From: Heterohyrax brucei
Taxonomy: Eukaryota > Chordata > Mammalia > Hyracoidea > Procaviidae
Assembly (NCBI GenBank): GCA_028571685.1
Contig: CM053140.1
Span: forward strand, 23,107,501 to 23,171,500
Length of the DNA: 64,000 nucleotides
Reading direction: 5' to 3'
Part shown: one piece after another, positions 11,960 through 22,073 of the stretch
Position numbering within the stretch: position 1 is the stretch's first letter
Layout: each line of letters opens with the position of its first letter
Notes under the pieces: model-generated
Database searches by the model: none
What the model saw: the letters and a program-made list of their open reading frames with translations, nothing else
What the model was told of the DNA's origin: nothing
Position numbers and translations under genes: made by a program

Positions 11960-12370
11960 TGATTACTTATGGGTGGGGCCTTTCTAATCACGGTCTTGTA
12001 ACTTCCCTACAGTTGACTTGGCAGGACTGTGAACCAGGGTGTAATTGTGGCCTACCAGGACCGTGTGACGGGTCAGTTGTGGTCGGTTTTGTCTTAAAAG
12101 TGTGACAACTGCAGAGCACAGGAAGATGGTGATACTACCATCGAAAAAGAACAAACAGGATCAGAAAGACCATCCCGCGGGCACAGGATCCCTCTGCTGA
12201 GAGGCTCCTGGAAGCAGGACACAGAGAGAAAGATACAACAGTCTGTAACTCTGAAAACTGTAAGACGCAGTGGCATAGAAAACCCAGCAGGAGACAGCAC
12301 AGTGGCCTTCCCAGCCCACAAAGATCAAACTGAGCGCCTGTAGGCAGAGACTGAGGGCCAAAAAGATGCG
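11960..12370 (+). repeat. Direct copy of part of the array 5' module
   Basis: Resembles 48540-48905: shared pieces include 'ttcccagcccaca-aga', 'agc-ggagac' and 'ctgagggcca', in the same order. With the inverted piece at 11110-11480 it suggests that the module is itself a dispersed repeat, or that array DNA once extended here. Confidence 0.5.
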
Positions 12371-12699
12371 TGCCAGTCAGTACAGCTTCAGAGAGACTCT
12401 CCTGATGGACGAAATGAATCCTGTTTTTTAGCCTGTATAATAACTGTTACGTCACTAAAACACCTGATGACTGTCAATATGGTCTGTGAGCTATTTGTGG
12501 CCACTGCAATGAATGACTGAACCTAGCTGTCAAGGCTGCGGGAGGGATGACTGCTGTCAGAAAGACGGCAGCGAGAAGGGTCATATCTGACCCTGCCTCA
12601 TAAGACTGAACCAGCCTTGCAATGTTGATCTTGATCCTCCGTATCCTCATGAAGTTGGTGGAGGTCAGACACTGCTCCTGTGTCATTTCCCAATCATTT
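12371..12699. other. No recognisable feature
   Basis: Short stretch between the array-module copy and an RTE element. I see no family signature. Confidence 0.4.
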
Positions 12700-14465
12700 A
12701 AAAGTGGCTGCACCAGCGTATCGACAGGGAATGGCCAGAAATTCACTCAGAACAGTATGTAGAATAAACGATACCATTGTTGATGTTAGAGAATCCTGGC
12801 TGAAACCAGAGAAGACCAGGAAGATGTTTACCTGTGTTTTACCAACCATGCAAAGGCATTCAGCTATGTGAATGGTGACAAATTATGCCTAACACCACTA
12901 AGAATGGGAATTCCACAACACTTAACTGTGTTCATAAGGAACCTGTAAAAAGACCTAGAGGCAGTCATTCAAACAGAACAATGGGATACCACACGGTATC
13001 AGGCCCGGAAAACTATGTGTCTCAGACTTGTACCCTTTCACTAATCTGATCTGTACACTGAGGAAATAATCCAGGAAGCCGAGCTATCTGAAGAAGAACA
13101 CAGCATCAGGTTTGGAGGAAGGCTCATTAACACCCCATGATACACCAATGACACAGCCAAGTTGGGGCAAAGAAAAGAGGACTCTAGGTACATTATTTTT
13201 TTATTTGACATGACTGAGTGAAAACGTACATTCACGTATAAATTTACATGCCTACCTATATGCAGCTTCCACTGCTCTCCCTGTCCGGTGACTGCACACT
13301 ATTCCTCTCTGCTCCATGCATGTCTCATCATCCCAACAGCCTCCTTTCACCTCCTCTCCATCCACTCCCCTTCCTCCAGCCAGAAGTCAGCACGATGATA
13401 TCCTATAGATGTATAGAACCATAAAGTGCTTCCAATATACGGTCACTCTGCATTGCCAAGTCCAATCCACTCCTGTCCAAAGAGTGGACCTTTGTTATAA
13501 TTTATGGGAAAGGGCAGCATCAGGGCCAGGGGTCATGCTCTCAGAGGAACCCCAAAACCGCTGGACCATCAATTGAGGTCTTTTAGTGGAGATCTCATGA
13601 TGCACCCCTTTTTATTCTTGTGTTGCCAGTGAGACTCAACCTAGTGAGCTCCATCATGGCTATCGCTGGTGGTGGCCCAGCACTATCCGGTTCTTCCGGT
13701 CCCAAGTCGATGTACGCACCCACTGTTGTGGGTCTCTTTGTCTTCTCGGTTGTCTTTACCACATGTCATTTTGGTCCTCGGTGAGCATCCGTTCCTGCTG
13801 AGTTGGGACCATTTGCTGTTGAGGTACATTATTGATGAAGATGAAAGATGACAACCAGAAAACAAAAGTCCTCACAACTGGACCAATAAGCAAAACTTAC
13901 GATGAATGGACAAAATACTCAAGTTGTCCAAAATTTGCTTGCATCCACAAACAATGTCCAAGGAAGCATCACTCAAGAAATCAAAGGATGTATTGCATTC
14001 ATCAAACCTGCTGCAAAATATTTTAAGTGTGAAAAGGAAAGATGTCACCGCAGGCACTAAGGCATGTCTGACTCAAGTCACAGTGTTTACAGTCACCTGA
14101 TAGTCATGCGAAAGCTGGACAACGAATAAGGAAGACCAAGAGTAAGTGATGCCTTTGAATTTCTGAGTGGCCCAAGTGTATTGCACGCAGCATGGACCAC
14201 CAGAGTAACAAACAAATCTCTCTTGGAAAGAAAATAGCCAAAATTCTCACTAGAAATCTCACACGCTTTGGATATGTAATGAGAACAGACCAGTCTCTGA
14301 AGTAGGACACTATGGTTGTATCAGAGGGTCTGCGAAAAAGAGGAAGGCCCTCGGCAAGAGGGACACAGGGGCTGCAAAAATGGGACTGGGAGAAGGCCCA
14401 TGCTGCTGTGCAAAGGCTTGCTAGGAGCCAGAATGGATTCCACGGCACCTAAAAACAACAACAAA
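12700..14465 (+). mobile_element. RTE LINE, 5'-truncated, interrupted by a nested insertion
   Basis: The RT domain and downstream ORF of an RTE element. It starts near 'tatcgacagggaatggccag' (12719), passes 'atgcaaaggcattcagctat' (the AKAFD region, 12848) and resumes at 13834 with 'ctcacaactggaccaat'. It then runs through 'gaaagctggacaacgaataa' (14109) to a 3' end of 'cggcacctaaaaacaacaac' near 14460. Numerous stops. A foreign element fills 13198-13821. Confidence 0.85.
13198..13821 (-). mobile_element. Retroposon of unknown family nested in RTE, with 12-bp target duplication
   Basis: The insert starts with a T-run (a poly-A tail on the minus strand) and is flanked by 'aggtacattatt' at 13186-13197 and 13822-13833. 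A perfect 12-bp duplication plus a poly-A end indicates LINE-type target-primed insertion. The body is C-rich and relates to another insert at 22131-22600. I cannot name the family; a LINE 3' end is likely. Confidence 0.8.
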
Positions 14466-14466
14466 T

Positions 14467-14640
14467 CCTGAACCCTTATCCCCCAGACAGTTTCCAAATA
14501 TCTTCTCCCATCCAGCAGGTTTTGATAGTGTTCTCTGAGGCCCACACATAATCATTTTGCTGAAGTCCCCCTTAGACCTATGTTTTCTGTGTTGCTCATT
14601 TCTTGGTGTATCTAAGAATCTACCTATGAATCAGGCACTG
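14467..14640 (-). mobile_element. L1 fragment
   Basis: 'ccaaatatcttctcccatcc' followed by 'cagcaggttttgatag' matches the reverse complement of a well-known L1 ORF2/3' stretch. It directly adjoins the RTE 3' end. Identification is from memory. Confidence 0.45.
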
Positions 14641-15184
14641 AAAACCCTAGGGAGCACAGGTGTCCTCTGACACACACAGGGTCACTATGGTCAGAACGTC
14701 CTGGATGGCAACTGGTTTCTTTTCTCACCTTCTCTCTGCTCCGTGTGTCCTCTCTCTCACTAAAGGTAAGTCTGTGTGACTCACTACAATTCCAGGTGGT
14801 GGTAGGAGGAGCATATTATGTCATAGCCAAAAACGCTGTGAATTCTCCGCCTTGTTGTCAGTAGCTGTATCATGGGTTCAGCCCACCATTGTGTATCTGT
14901 TAACGTGACACTAGTTTCTGGATGTTGTTGATGTCAACAGTTAAGGAGCAAGGGTCATCTTTGGGTGTGAGGTTTCTGGAGGAAGCAGGCCAGCAGAGGG
15001 CATGGACCATGTACTGAAGTTGGGATGCCAGAGCAAGCTAAACAGAGTTAGTGGATTGATGTACTTTTAGAGTAGACGTCAACTGTATTATATACTTTAT
15101 TGCTTTCTGTCTGATTCCTGTTTTCGGTAGGCGACCACCTGCTTTATCATCTCTGCACTCGGAGAAATTCTTATACCACAACCA

Positions 15185-16262
15185 TTACAGGAAATGTGCA
15201 TTATCTGGAAGACATTATGCAGACTGAAATCAGTCTGATGAAAAAGGACAAGTACTGTATGAGACCACTACCGTAAGGACTTCAGAATAGGTTTAAGCAC
15301 AGAAGATAATAATCATTGATGGTTACAAGGGCGGGGAGGGAAGGAAAGACAGCAGACAGGAATTAGGTTAGGTAAAGGGAATGACAGGATACAGTGGAAG
15401 GGAAGTTAGCACAACTGGATCATACCAAAACCTAAAAGGTTTTCAAAATGAAACCCAATGTTTTGAAGGACAGAGTAGAAGGAACAGCTGCCTGGGGACC
15501 ACAGTTTCTGGGGATATCTAGGATAATTAGCATAATTAAGCTGTTTCAAGAAAATGTTCTGCATATCACTTTGGTGACTGGCGTCTGGCCTCTTCAAAAC
15601 TACCAAGTGTCCATTAGGTGGCACCAACTGGTTCCAATCCACCTGGAGCAGTGGTGAACAAAGGACATCAAAGACAAGAGGAAAACACAAACTCAGCATA
15701 CAGAAGGGATGACGTGATCCAGAGACTTCAACAGCATGAGAGAGGAGAACTGGATAGTGCTGGGCCACCACCAGTGGCTGCCCTCACAGAGAACACAAGG
15801 TAAAGTCCCTGATGTAGCAGGAGAGAAGATGGGTGTGCTGAGAAGAAGTCTACTACAAGACCACATGCTATCAAAAAGTCTACATTTGATGGTCTGTCAG
15901 ACAAACGGTCCCCTAAAGATACAGCCCCAACACTCTCTGTTAGCCCAGAGCCCAAGAGAGGACCAAAGACAACTCTTCAGACGAAGACTGGACTGTAAGA
16001 CACACAGTGATGCTGGCAAAGAGGATGTTTCTTGGCTTAAACATATACACACGGCTGTCTGAAAAGTTCCTCTCCAGAGGTGAGAGGAGAGAGTGGAGGG
16101 GGACAGGAGTTAGTTGAATGGATATGGGAAATACAGAGTGGAAAGAAAGAGTGTGTTGTCACAGGGTGTCGGGGGCGAGAGTGGTTGGGGTTGCACAGTA
16201 ATGTGTGCTTGGAGTTTTACATGGCAAATTGATTTGGATTGTATCCTTTTACTTACAGGACA
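15185..16262 (+). mobile_element. L1 3' end with afrotherian-type 3' UTR
   Basis: It begins with an L1 ORF2/3' transition ('aaaaaggacaagtactgtat', 15240) and continues through a long 3' UTR of the type I associate with elephant L1s: 'ctgcctggggaccacagttt' (15488), 'actggcgtctggcctcttca' (15578), 'cagctctctgttagccc'-like text (15930) and 'ggatgtttcttggctt' (16022). It carries no coding capacity. Family identification is from memory. Confidence 0.7.
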
Positions 16263-17410
16263 GTAAGAGATTTAAAAAGAGAGAGACAGAGTCAATTCCA
16301 AAGCAGAGAGAAGATCTTACCAGAAATAAGAAAGAACAGCCAGGAGCAGAGAACCATTCTCGGCACCTGGGATCCCAGCACTAAGGATCCCCTGGAAATG
16401 GGAGACAGAAAGATCAGGAAGTTTGGGCAGAGAAACAACAGTAGGAAACTGTTGCAGGCTCTCTGGCCCAGAGAGGAAGAAAGCTTGCTGGTGGAGTAGG
16501 GTGCCTCTGGCAATCATCAGCACCTAAGTTCTGTGTGGGAGGCAATGAATTACTGAAACCAGTAGAGGAAGTACAGAGTGCCGCGAACGGATAGGTGGTG
16601 TCAGAACTGGCCAAGATGGATGAGTGAAGAGACAAATCTGAATTCTGCCTCACAGTCATCTTCTGAACCACTAACATCTATTTTATCACATCCATTATGT
16701 TCCTGATCCACAACCAATCTCCGTATCTAGTCCTCCTCACATTGTTCCTGACTTTCTACCTACCAAGCTCCCACCTGATGTCCTTCATTCACTGTTGACG
16801 TTTCCAAAAATCTATCCAGAGCCCAGAAACTGGAGTGTTCTATTTTAAATCTCAGATACACTCTGCCCTATCTCTGCTGAATACCCACCAGTGCCTGTCT
16901 ACTGGCCTTCAAAAAACCCAGAGTAGTCAGCACAGTTCTAAAGGACCTGCTGCCATGGCCTCCTCCAACGAGGCTCTCACCACCCCTAAATCCCAATCCG
17001 TGGTTTCTTTTCACTACTTCAGTCATCTCTGACTTTCATTAAGAAATGCAAGATACTGAGAGCTGTGCTCCCTCAGGGATTTACACACTAATGTTTCCCA
17101 AATGATTCTTTCCACCCTGATCCATCTGAGATGTCATGAGCCCTACTCAACCACATATGGAGCCAAATGTAACTAATTTTTTGAATCTTTCCTTAAATAA
17201 TTCACAATCTATCCTGACTCTTAGGATGGGTCCTTTTAGTAAAGCTATTAGATGACGCTAGTTTTTCATTATTTCTTTAAAACTGTCTTCCATGTGAAAC
17301 AGTAAAACCATGGGCAGACTCTCTATGTACTATTTTCTTGTTCTTTCTGGCCTGTGGCACTGATCGTTGAGGACACACACAGATTATCACCTGTTGTATG
17401 TACTCTTGGG
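16263..17410. other. No gene recognised
   Basis: I found no conserved domain, SINE or LTR signature in this stretch. The purine-rich part at 16263-16520 looks repeat-like but I cannot assign it. Confidence 0.4.
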
Positions 17411-17577
17411 AAACCCTGCTGGTGAAGTGGTTCAGTGCTACATCAACTAACCAAAAGGTTGGCAGGTAAAACTCACCAGGTGCTCCTTGGAAACTCTATG
17501 GAGCAGTTTTACCCTGTTCTATAGGGTCACTATGAGGCAGAATTGACTCCATGGCAATGAGTTTAGGTTTTTGGGGT
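17411..17577 (+). mobile_element. AfroSINE
   Basis: Full-length-like copy: a tRNA-like head 'aaaccctgctggtgaagtgg', then 'ctccttggaaactctatgga' and an RTE-like 3' part 'gggtcactatgaggcagaa' ending in a T/G-rich tail. Pol III A box and B box are partly degraded. Confidence 0.9.
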
Positions 17578-18457
17578 ATATACTCTTGAGCAGTACTATG
17601 CAAATGAAAATTTCATTGAAGGAACACAGGTTCTCTTTCTGAACAGTGCAGGAAGGTAGACACTTTCCCAACGTGGCTACCAAGCACTTGAACTCCACTT
17701 GTTCTTCTGAATCAGTAAGGGTGTGCAAGTTGCCATCATCACAATGGAGAACTTGAGAGCTTGGTCCTTGCAAGCCTGTCACACAGGATATAGAGCTTGG
17801 AAAGGGAACCCTCAGTCCAACTGGGTTGTGTCTACATTACTAAGGTCTATCTCAACTGGCAGGAGGGGCACTATCAGAGAAGGCGACATCTGAAGTGAGT
17901 CCATGAGATGCCTAAGGTTACAATGTTTTCTTCAGTCAGAGGAAATACCTAGTGCAAAGGGTGAAAGGCAAAGAAAATCTTCATCTCAGTGAAAAGTCTT
18001 AAAAAGTGTACTGTGCCTCATGATACAGGGCCTCTGAATTTCACCCTAGACAGCATTTCTACCAGCATTTTGCCAAGCATCAGTTTCCTTTACAGAGATC
18101 GATGCCTTAAGGAGGAAAGAGCCTCTTTTCTTCCCAAGATCCCAGTTGGACTACAGATATCATTTAGAGGAGGAACAATCAGCTAATACTCTACAAGATG
18201 CTTTCTGGATCCAGTCTCAAGGTATTCTTAGGGTGGGGTAGAGCCACAGAGAGACCAAGTGGGATGCTGCTCCCAAAACACCTAAAATGTGGAAGCAACT
18301 TTAGAATTTGCTAATGCTTACAGCCTGGGAGACTTTGTGTGTGCCTAACAGGAAAAGTCTAGATTGTCAAAGACAAAGCTAAGGAGGCTCCAAGGAAGTC
18401 AGGATGGCCATACGTCAATTCTCTCTCAGTCGTAGAGAACACACAGGATGCCAGCAA
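17578..18457. other. No gene recognised; 5' flank of the provirus
   Basis: Intergenic DNA. Nothing I can assign until the 6-bp duplication at 18458 that marks the provirus insertion. Confidence 0.4.
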
Positions 18458-18463
18458 CAGAAC

Positions 18464-18835
18464 TGTGGGGAGCGGAGCGTCCGGCCCAAGATGGCGCCCA
18501 AGGCCTTATTCCACACCCTTGTTTACCAGACTTAGGGCTTTCATAGCGCATGCTTGTGAGCAGTGGCTGCTGGTCAGCCTATTGAGAGCCCCGCTTTGGG
18601 AGGACGTGGCCTTGGGTGATTGGAGGAACCTGGGAGATAAAAGCGTGTGGGGACCGGGTGTAGAAAGAAGAAGAACAAAGGAAGCAGACACAGCCACGGC
18701 GTTCAGGGATGGGGCGCAGCAGGAGAGCGAGGAAGAAGAATAAAGCAGGAAGAAGAATAAAGCAAGTAACTTGCAAAGTGGCTCGTATCCGTGTGTCCTG
18801 TCTTCTTTCCGCGGGCGGACAGTTAGGCAGCGACA
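18464..18835 (+). repeat. 5' LTR of the class II provirus
   Basis: Runs TG...CA over 372 bp. Promoter elements visible: an inverted CCAAT box ('gtgattgg', 18616-18623), a TATA-like 'gataaaag' (18636-18643), and polyadenylation signals AATAAA at 18739 and 18756. A YY1-type motif 'aagatggcgcc' is at 18489-18499. Compared with the 3' LTR it lacks about 36 bp around one arm of a hairpin and about 10 bp near 18505. Confidence 0.9.
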
Positions 18836-18837
18836 AG

Positions 18838-18855
18838 TGGCGCCCGAACGTGGGG
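18838..18855 (+). promoter_or_regulatory. Primer-binding site, tRNA-Lys type
   Basis: Two bases after the LTR comes 'tggcgcccgaacgtgggg', which matches the 3' end of a tRNA-Lys as used by class II retroviruses. The spacing is canonical. Confidence 0.85.
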
Positions 18856-18892
18856 CCCCCTGCGAGCCCAAGAGGAGGAGATAGCAGCGCTG

Positions 18893-19385
18893 GTAAGTCC
18901 CCGGGAAAGGAGAGGCGATCTCAAGTCCCCGGGAAAAAGGGGCCGATCTCAAGTCCCCGGGAAAAGAGGGGCGATCTCGAGTCCCCGGGAAAGGAGGGGC
19001 GATCTCGAGTCCCCGGGAAAGGAGGGGCGATCTCGAGTCCCCGGGAAAGGAGGGGCGATCTCGAGTCCCCGGGAAAGGAGGGGCGATCTCGAGTCCCCGG
19101 GAAAGGAGGGGCGATCTCGAGTCCCCGGGAAAGGTGGGGCGATCTCGAGTCCCCGGGAAAGGAGGGGCGATCTCGAGTCCCCGGGAAAGGAGGGGCGATC
19201 TCGAGTCCCCGGGAAAGGAGGGGCGATCTCGAGTCCCCGGTAAAGGAGGGGCGATCTCAAGTCCCCGGGAAAGGTGGGGCGATCTCAAGCCCCCGGGAAA
19301 GGAGGGGCGATCTCAAGTCCCCGGGAAAGGAGGGGCGATCTCAAGTCCCCGGGTAAGAGAGGTAATCTCAAGTTCTCCGGGTAAG
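18893..19385 (+). repeat. 28-bp tandem repeat array in the proviral leader, ~17 copies
   Basis: A unit of 28 bp, beginning 'gatctcgagtccccgg' and ending 'gaaaggaggggc', repeats about 17 times with very few differences. Edge copies differ more ('gatctcaag', 'gggtaagag'). Each unit holds three CpGs, so the tract is a small CpG island. Because 28 is not a multiple of three, long repetitive reading frames appear on both strands (up to 260 codons on the minus strand); they are artefacts. The first unit begins at a splice-donor-like 'ggtaagt' (18892-18898). Confidence 0.95.
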
Positions 19386-19522
19386 AGGAGACCATCGGGA
19401 GGGGAAGTTCTCCGGGGAATCGGAGACCATAGAAAAGTGCACTAAGCACCAGCAGAGCCCGGGGCAGGAAGCGCCAGGCGGGAGCGGGGTAGTTATCGTG
19501 GGAGGTTAGCTTCACTTTCGCC

Positions 19523-19612
19523 ATGGGGAATCAGCCATCCGCCAGACACCTTCAGAATGCTTGTAAGAGTTTGTTTAAGCAGCATGGCATTGGTATAAAG
19601 CAGGCTTCTTAA
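19523..19612 (+). pseudogene. gag: gag start, truncated by a stop at codon 30
   Basis: An ATG in good context ('cgccatgggg') opens a Met-Gly start typical of a myristoylated retroviral matrix protein, 0.67 kb after the primer site. Twenty-nine codons follow before TAA at 19610-19612. What comes next does not look like capsid or nucleocapsid. This is a fragment of a structural protein gene and not functional. Confidence 0.7.
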
Positions 19613-20977
19613 AACTGGCTGTGCTTTTCAAGCTCAAACCAACTTTACAGCTTCAGCCAGCAGAAAATAAAAGGACAGGTTACTCATTTTTTTTCTTCCC
19701 TGCTCGCACCTGCCTCAGCCGCTTTGTAGCTTTAGCCAGCAAAGAATTTATAAATCAACTAACTGCAACCCTTAAAACTAAAATTAACTCCTACCAGTGC
19801 AGCGTGGGGCTTACAACTAATTAATCACAACCAGTTACAGATTCCTTTGTTCCTTCTCCTTTAATCTCCAAGGACATGGCCTTCGGACCAGAAAACGAAA
19901 ACTACATTTAATATATTCACAACATGCTTTCTTGCTTCTTATCTCTGTAAAAATGTGAGTTTAACAGACTAATTTCATTAACTGAAAAAATTTTCTCTTA
20001 GGTTTTAAACTTTGCCTGATGTAAACAACCTGGCTTATACTTCTAAGAGCTTTCAAAAATTTTACAACACCCTTAAAATTATAAACACAGCTTACCATAT
20101 CATTTAATAAAATACACCCTTTTGTTATCAATCACTTGCTGTCACTAACCAAGCCGCAAGGCAGAAATTATATTTTCACAGGAATTCAACTCGCAAACAC
20201 AATCTGACACCATCCCCTCTGAGAGATCTCCCCAGCAACGGTGAAGTCACCGCCGAAATATCGTGTGATTGGTGCCCACCAGCTCCTTCATTATTAACCC
20301 TTTTCAGATACTACAACATCATCAACTTAAATAACACAAGGAACTATGCTGCCAATGGCCAAAATGTAAAGAACTCTGGACTTGGACATAAACTAACCCA
20401 ATCTCTCCTGAATAAAACAGTCACCACTTGTGTAACAGGAACCAACATAATCCTTAAAAGGAATTTCAATGAGAAAAATGTAAACATCACTTAAAAAAAG
20501 GGAATGACTGTCACATAGGGCAATGAAACCTGCCACAATGTAACCTGTTTTAACATAATGTGTTTTAACTGTAATTTTGCTAATTGTGTGGGCCCCTTGG
20601 GGAAGGGAAACTTATGATTGTTCTACATCAGCCTCCCTTTGTGTTACTGCCTGTAAACTTGTCGGGACAAAGGGCTTCAAGTGATAGAAAAATTGCAAGA
20701 GTTAATCAGGCCTAAGCAGGCTGTGGGGATTAGTTATTATGGGAATAACTACACTTGTATCTGCTATAATCGCCGCAGCCACTCCAAGCGAACAGCCCTT
20801 GGCAAATGTCTGGCTCAGCATGATAGAAGGGTAGTCAGAGACGGGCAACCTCTTCTGGGGGTGCTACCAACCTAAGACAGGGGCTTCACCAAGCTGTGAG
20901 GTATCCCTAAGACGGGTAAGGAGCATCCTAGCCGAAGATGACCTCAGGCAGGCACCTTCTCGGCTGTTTATGTAAAC
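19613..20977 (+). pseudogene. Remaining internal provirus sequence with env-like remnant
   Basis: The ~1.37 kb between the gag start and the polypurine tract is full of stops. No protease, reverse transcriptase or integrase motif is visible. From about 20340 the plus strand is rich in Asn and Cys codons, and at about 20720-20790 one frame gives a hydrophobic Ile/Ala/Thr-rich stretch such as occurs at the start of an Env transmembrane subunit. I infer that gag-pol was deleted and a decayed part of env kept. Confidence 0.5.
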
Positions 20978-20990
20978 AAAAAGGGGGAGA
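20978..20990 (+). promoter_or_regulatory. Polypurine tract
   Basis: 'aaaaagggggaga' lies immediately before the 3' LTR, as expected for the plus-strand primer in reverse transcription. Confidence 0.9.
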
Positions 20991-21411
20991 TGTGGGGAGC
21001 GGAGCGTCCGGCCCAAGATGGCGCCCAAGGCCGGAGCCCCTCCTTATTCCACACCCTTGTTTACCAGACTTAGGGCTTTCATAGCGCATGCTTGTGAACA
21101 GTGTCTGCTGGTCAGCCTATTGAGAGCCCCGCTTTGGGAGGACTGGCCTTGGGTGATTGGAGGAACCTGGGAGATAAAAGCATGTGGGGACCGGGTGTAG
21201 AAAGAAGAAGAACAAAGGAAGCAGACACAGCCGCGGGAGCTGCAGCTGCTGCCGCGTCCCTGAACGCCACGGCGTTCAGGGATGGGTCGCAGTAGGAGAG
21301 CGAGGAAGAAGAAGAGTAAAGCAGGAAGAAGAATAAAGCAAGTAACTTGCAAAGCGGCTCGTATCCGTGTGTCCTCTCTTCTTTCCGCGGGCGGACAGTT
21401 AGGCAGCGACA
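20991..21411 (+). repeat. 3' LTR of the class II provirus
   Basis: 421 bp, TG...CA. It keeps both arms of a perfect 12-bp inverted repeat (21257-21268 and 21271-21282, two-base loop), of which the 5' LTR has lost the left arm. The first AATAAA has become AGTAAA; the second is intact near 21332. About seven or eight substitutions separate it from the 5' LTR. Confidence 0.9.
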
Positions 21412-22073
21412 CAGAACGTTGCTAGAAAGATGCACGTTAAATGGGCTTCTGGTGAGGCTTTAAAAGAAAATGACAAACACAGGGTTGGTCAATGGAAGAA
21501 AGCAGATGCTTTTTACACATGAAGAAATCGTCTGAATTACCTTCAAATATTTGGTGGCAGGCAGAATTTTAAGTGCAGCCTTTCCATAATTAGCTGTGGA
21601 GATTTCTCTGGAGGATCTTAAAGGTGCAGCGTGGCATCTCCCTGCAACTTAGAGTGAAAAAGTGAGAAGAAAGAAATAGACTTAAAAATGAACTGTGCGA
21701 AATTAAAACAAAACTTAAAGACATGGAAACTTCCGCAATACAAGGACATGTAGTCTAGAATTTTCACCCAGCCTATGGCTGCACAATCTTTTCTAAAAGA
21801 GATTAAGCCAGTCACTGATGATTCTAATCAACTACCAAAGCAGAAAACTCATCAGCTAAGGCAGAAGGGGACAGAGAAGGAACAAATGGAAACAACACTG
21901 TCTGCCTCTTTGAGTTCCATAGGCAGGGAAATGGCCAAAGGAGTTACAACCCTTGACTTTCAAGAGAAGCACAGGGCCATGCTTGGACCATTCCAAACAT
22001 CAGCAGACATGTTGGAAGGAGCACAGGAAACAGGCAGGGCTGCCTCAGTTTCCAAGTATAGAGTTGCAGCCTC

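Larger units (their letters stand above)
18464..21411 (+). mobile_element. Betaretrovirus-like (ERV2/class II) provirus, internally deleted
   Basis: An old-style provirus of 2.95 kb: 5' LTR, tRNA-Lys-type primer site, leader with a 28-bp repeat array, start of gag, a short internal remnant including env-like sequence, polypurine tract and 3' LTR. The same six bases, cagaac, flank it at 18458-18463 and 21412-21417; 6 bp is the class II integrase footprint. The two LTRs differ at only a handful of positions apart from two indels, so the insertion is fairly recent. Almost all gag, protease, polymerase and env sequence is missing or stopped, so it cannot make virus. It could still move if supplied in trans. 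Confidence 0.9.

Noticed and set aside
15406-15771. 121-codon minus-strand frame
   Set aside because: It lies antisense in an L1 3' UTR and has no domain.
17411-17480. tRNA gene (A and B box)
   Set aside because: It is the tRNA-like head of an AfroSINE, with degraded boxes and no cloverleaf.
18893-19385. CRISPR-like array
   Set aside because: The repeats are direct and contiguous with no unique spacers, in a mammalian provirus.
18506-19445. Long reading frames on both strands (260 codons on the minus strand, 215 and 103 on the plus) with repeated Pro/Gly/Arg units
   Set aside because: They are the 28-bp proviral leader repeat read through all three phases. No start context, no family match, and the sequence is a retroviral leader.
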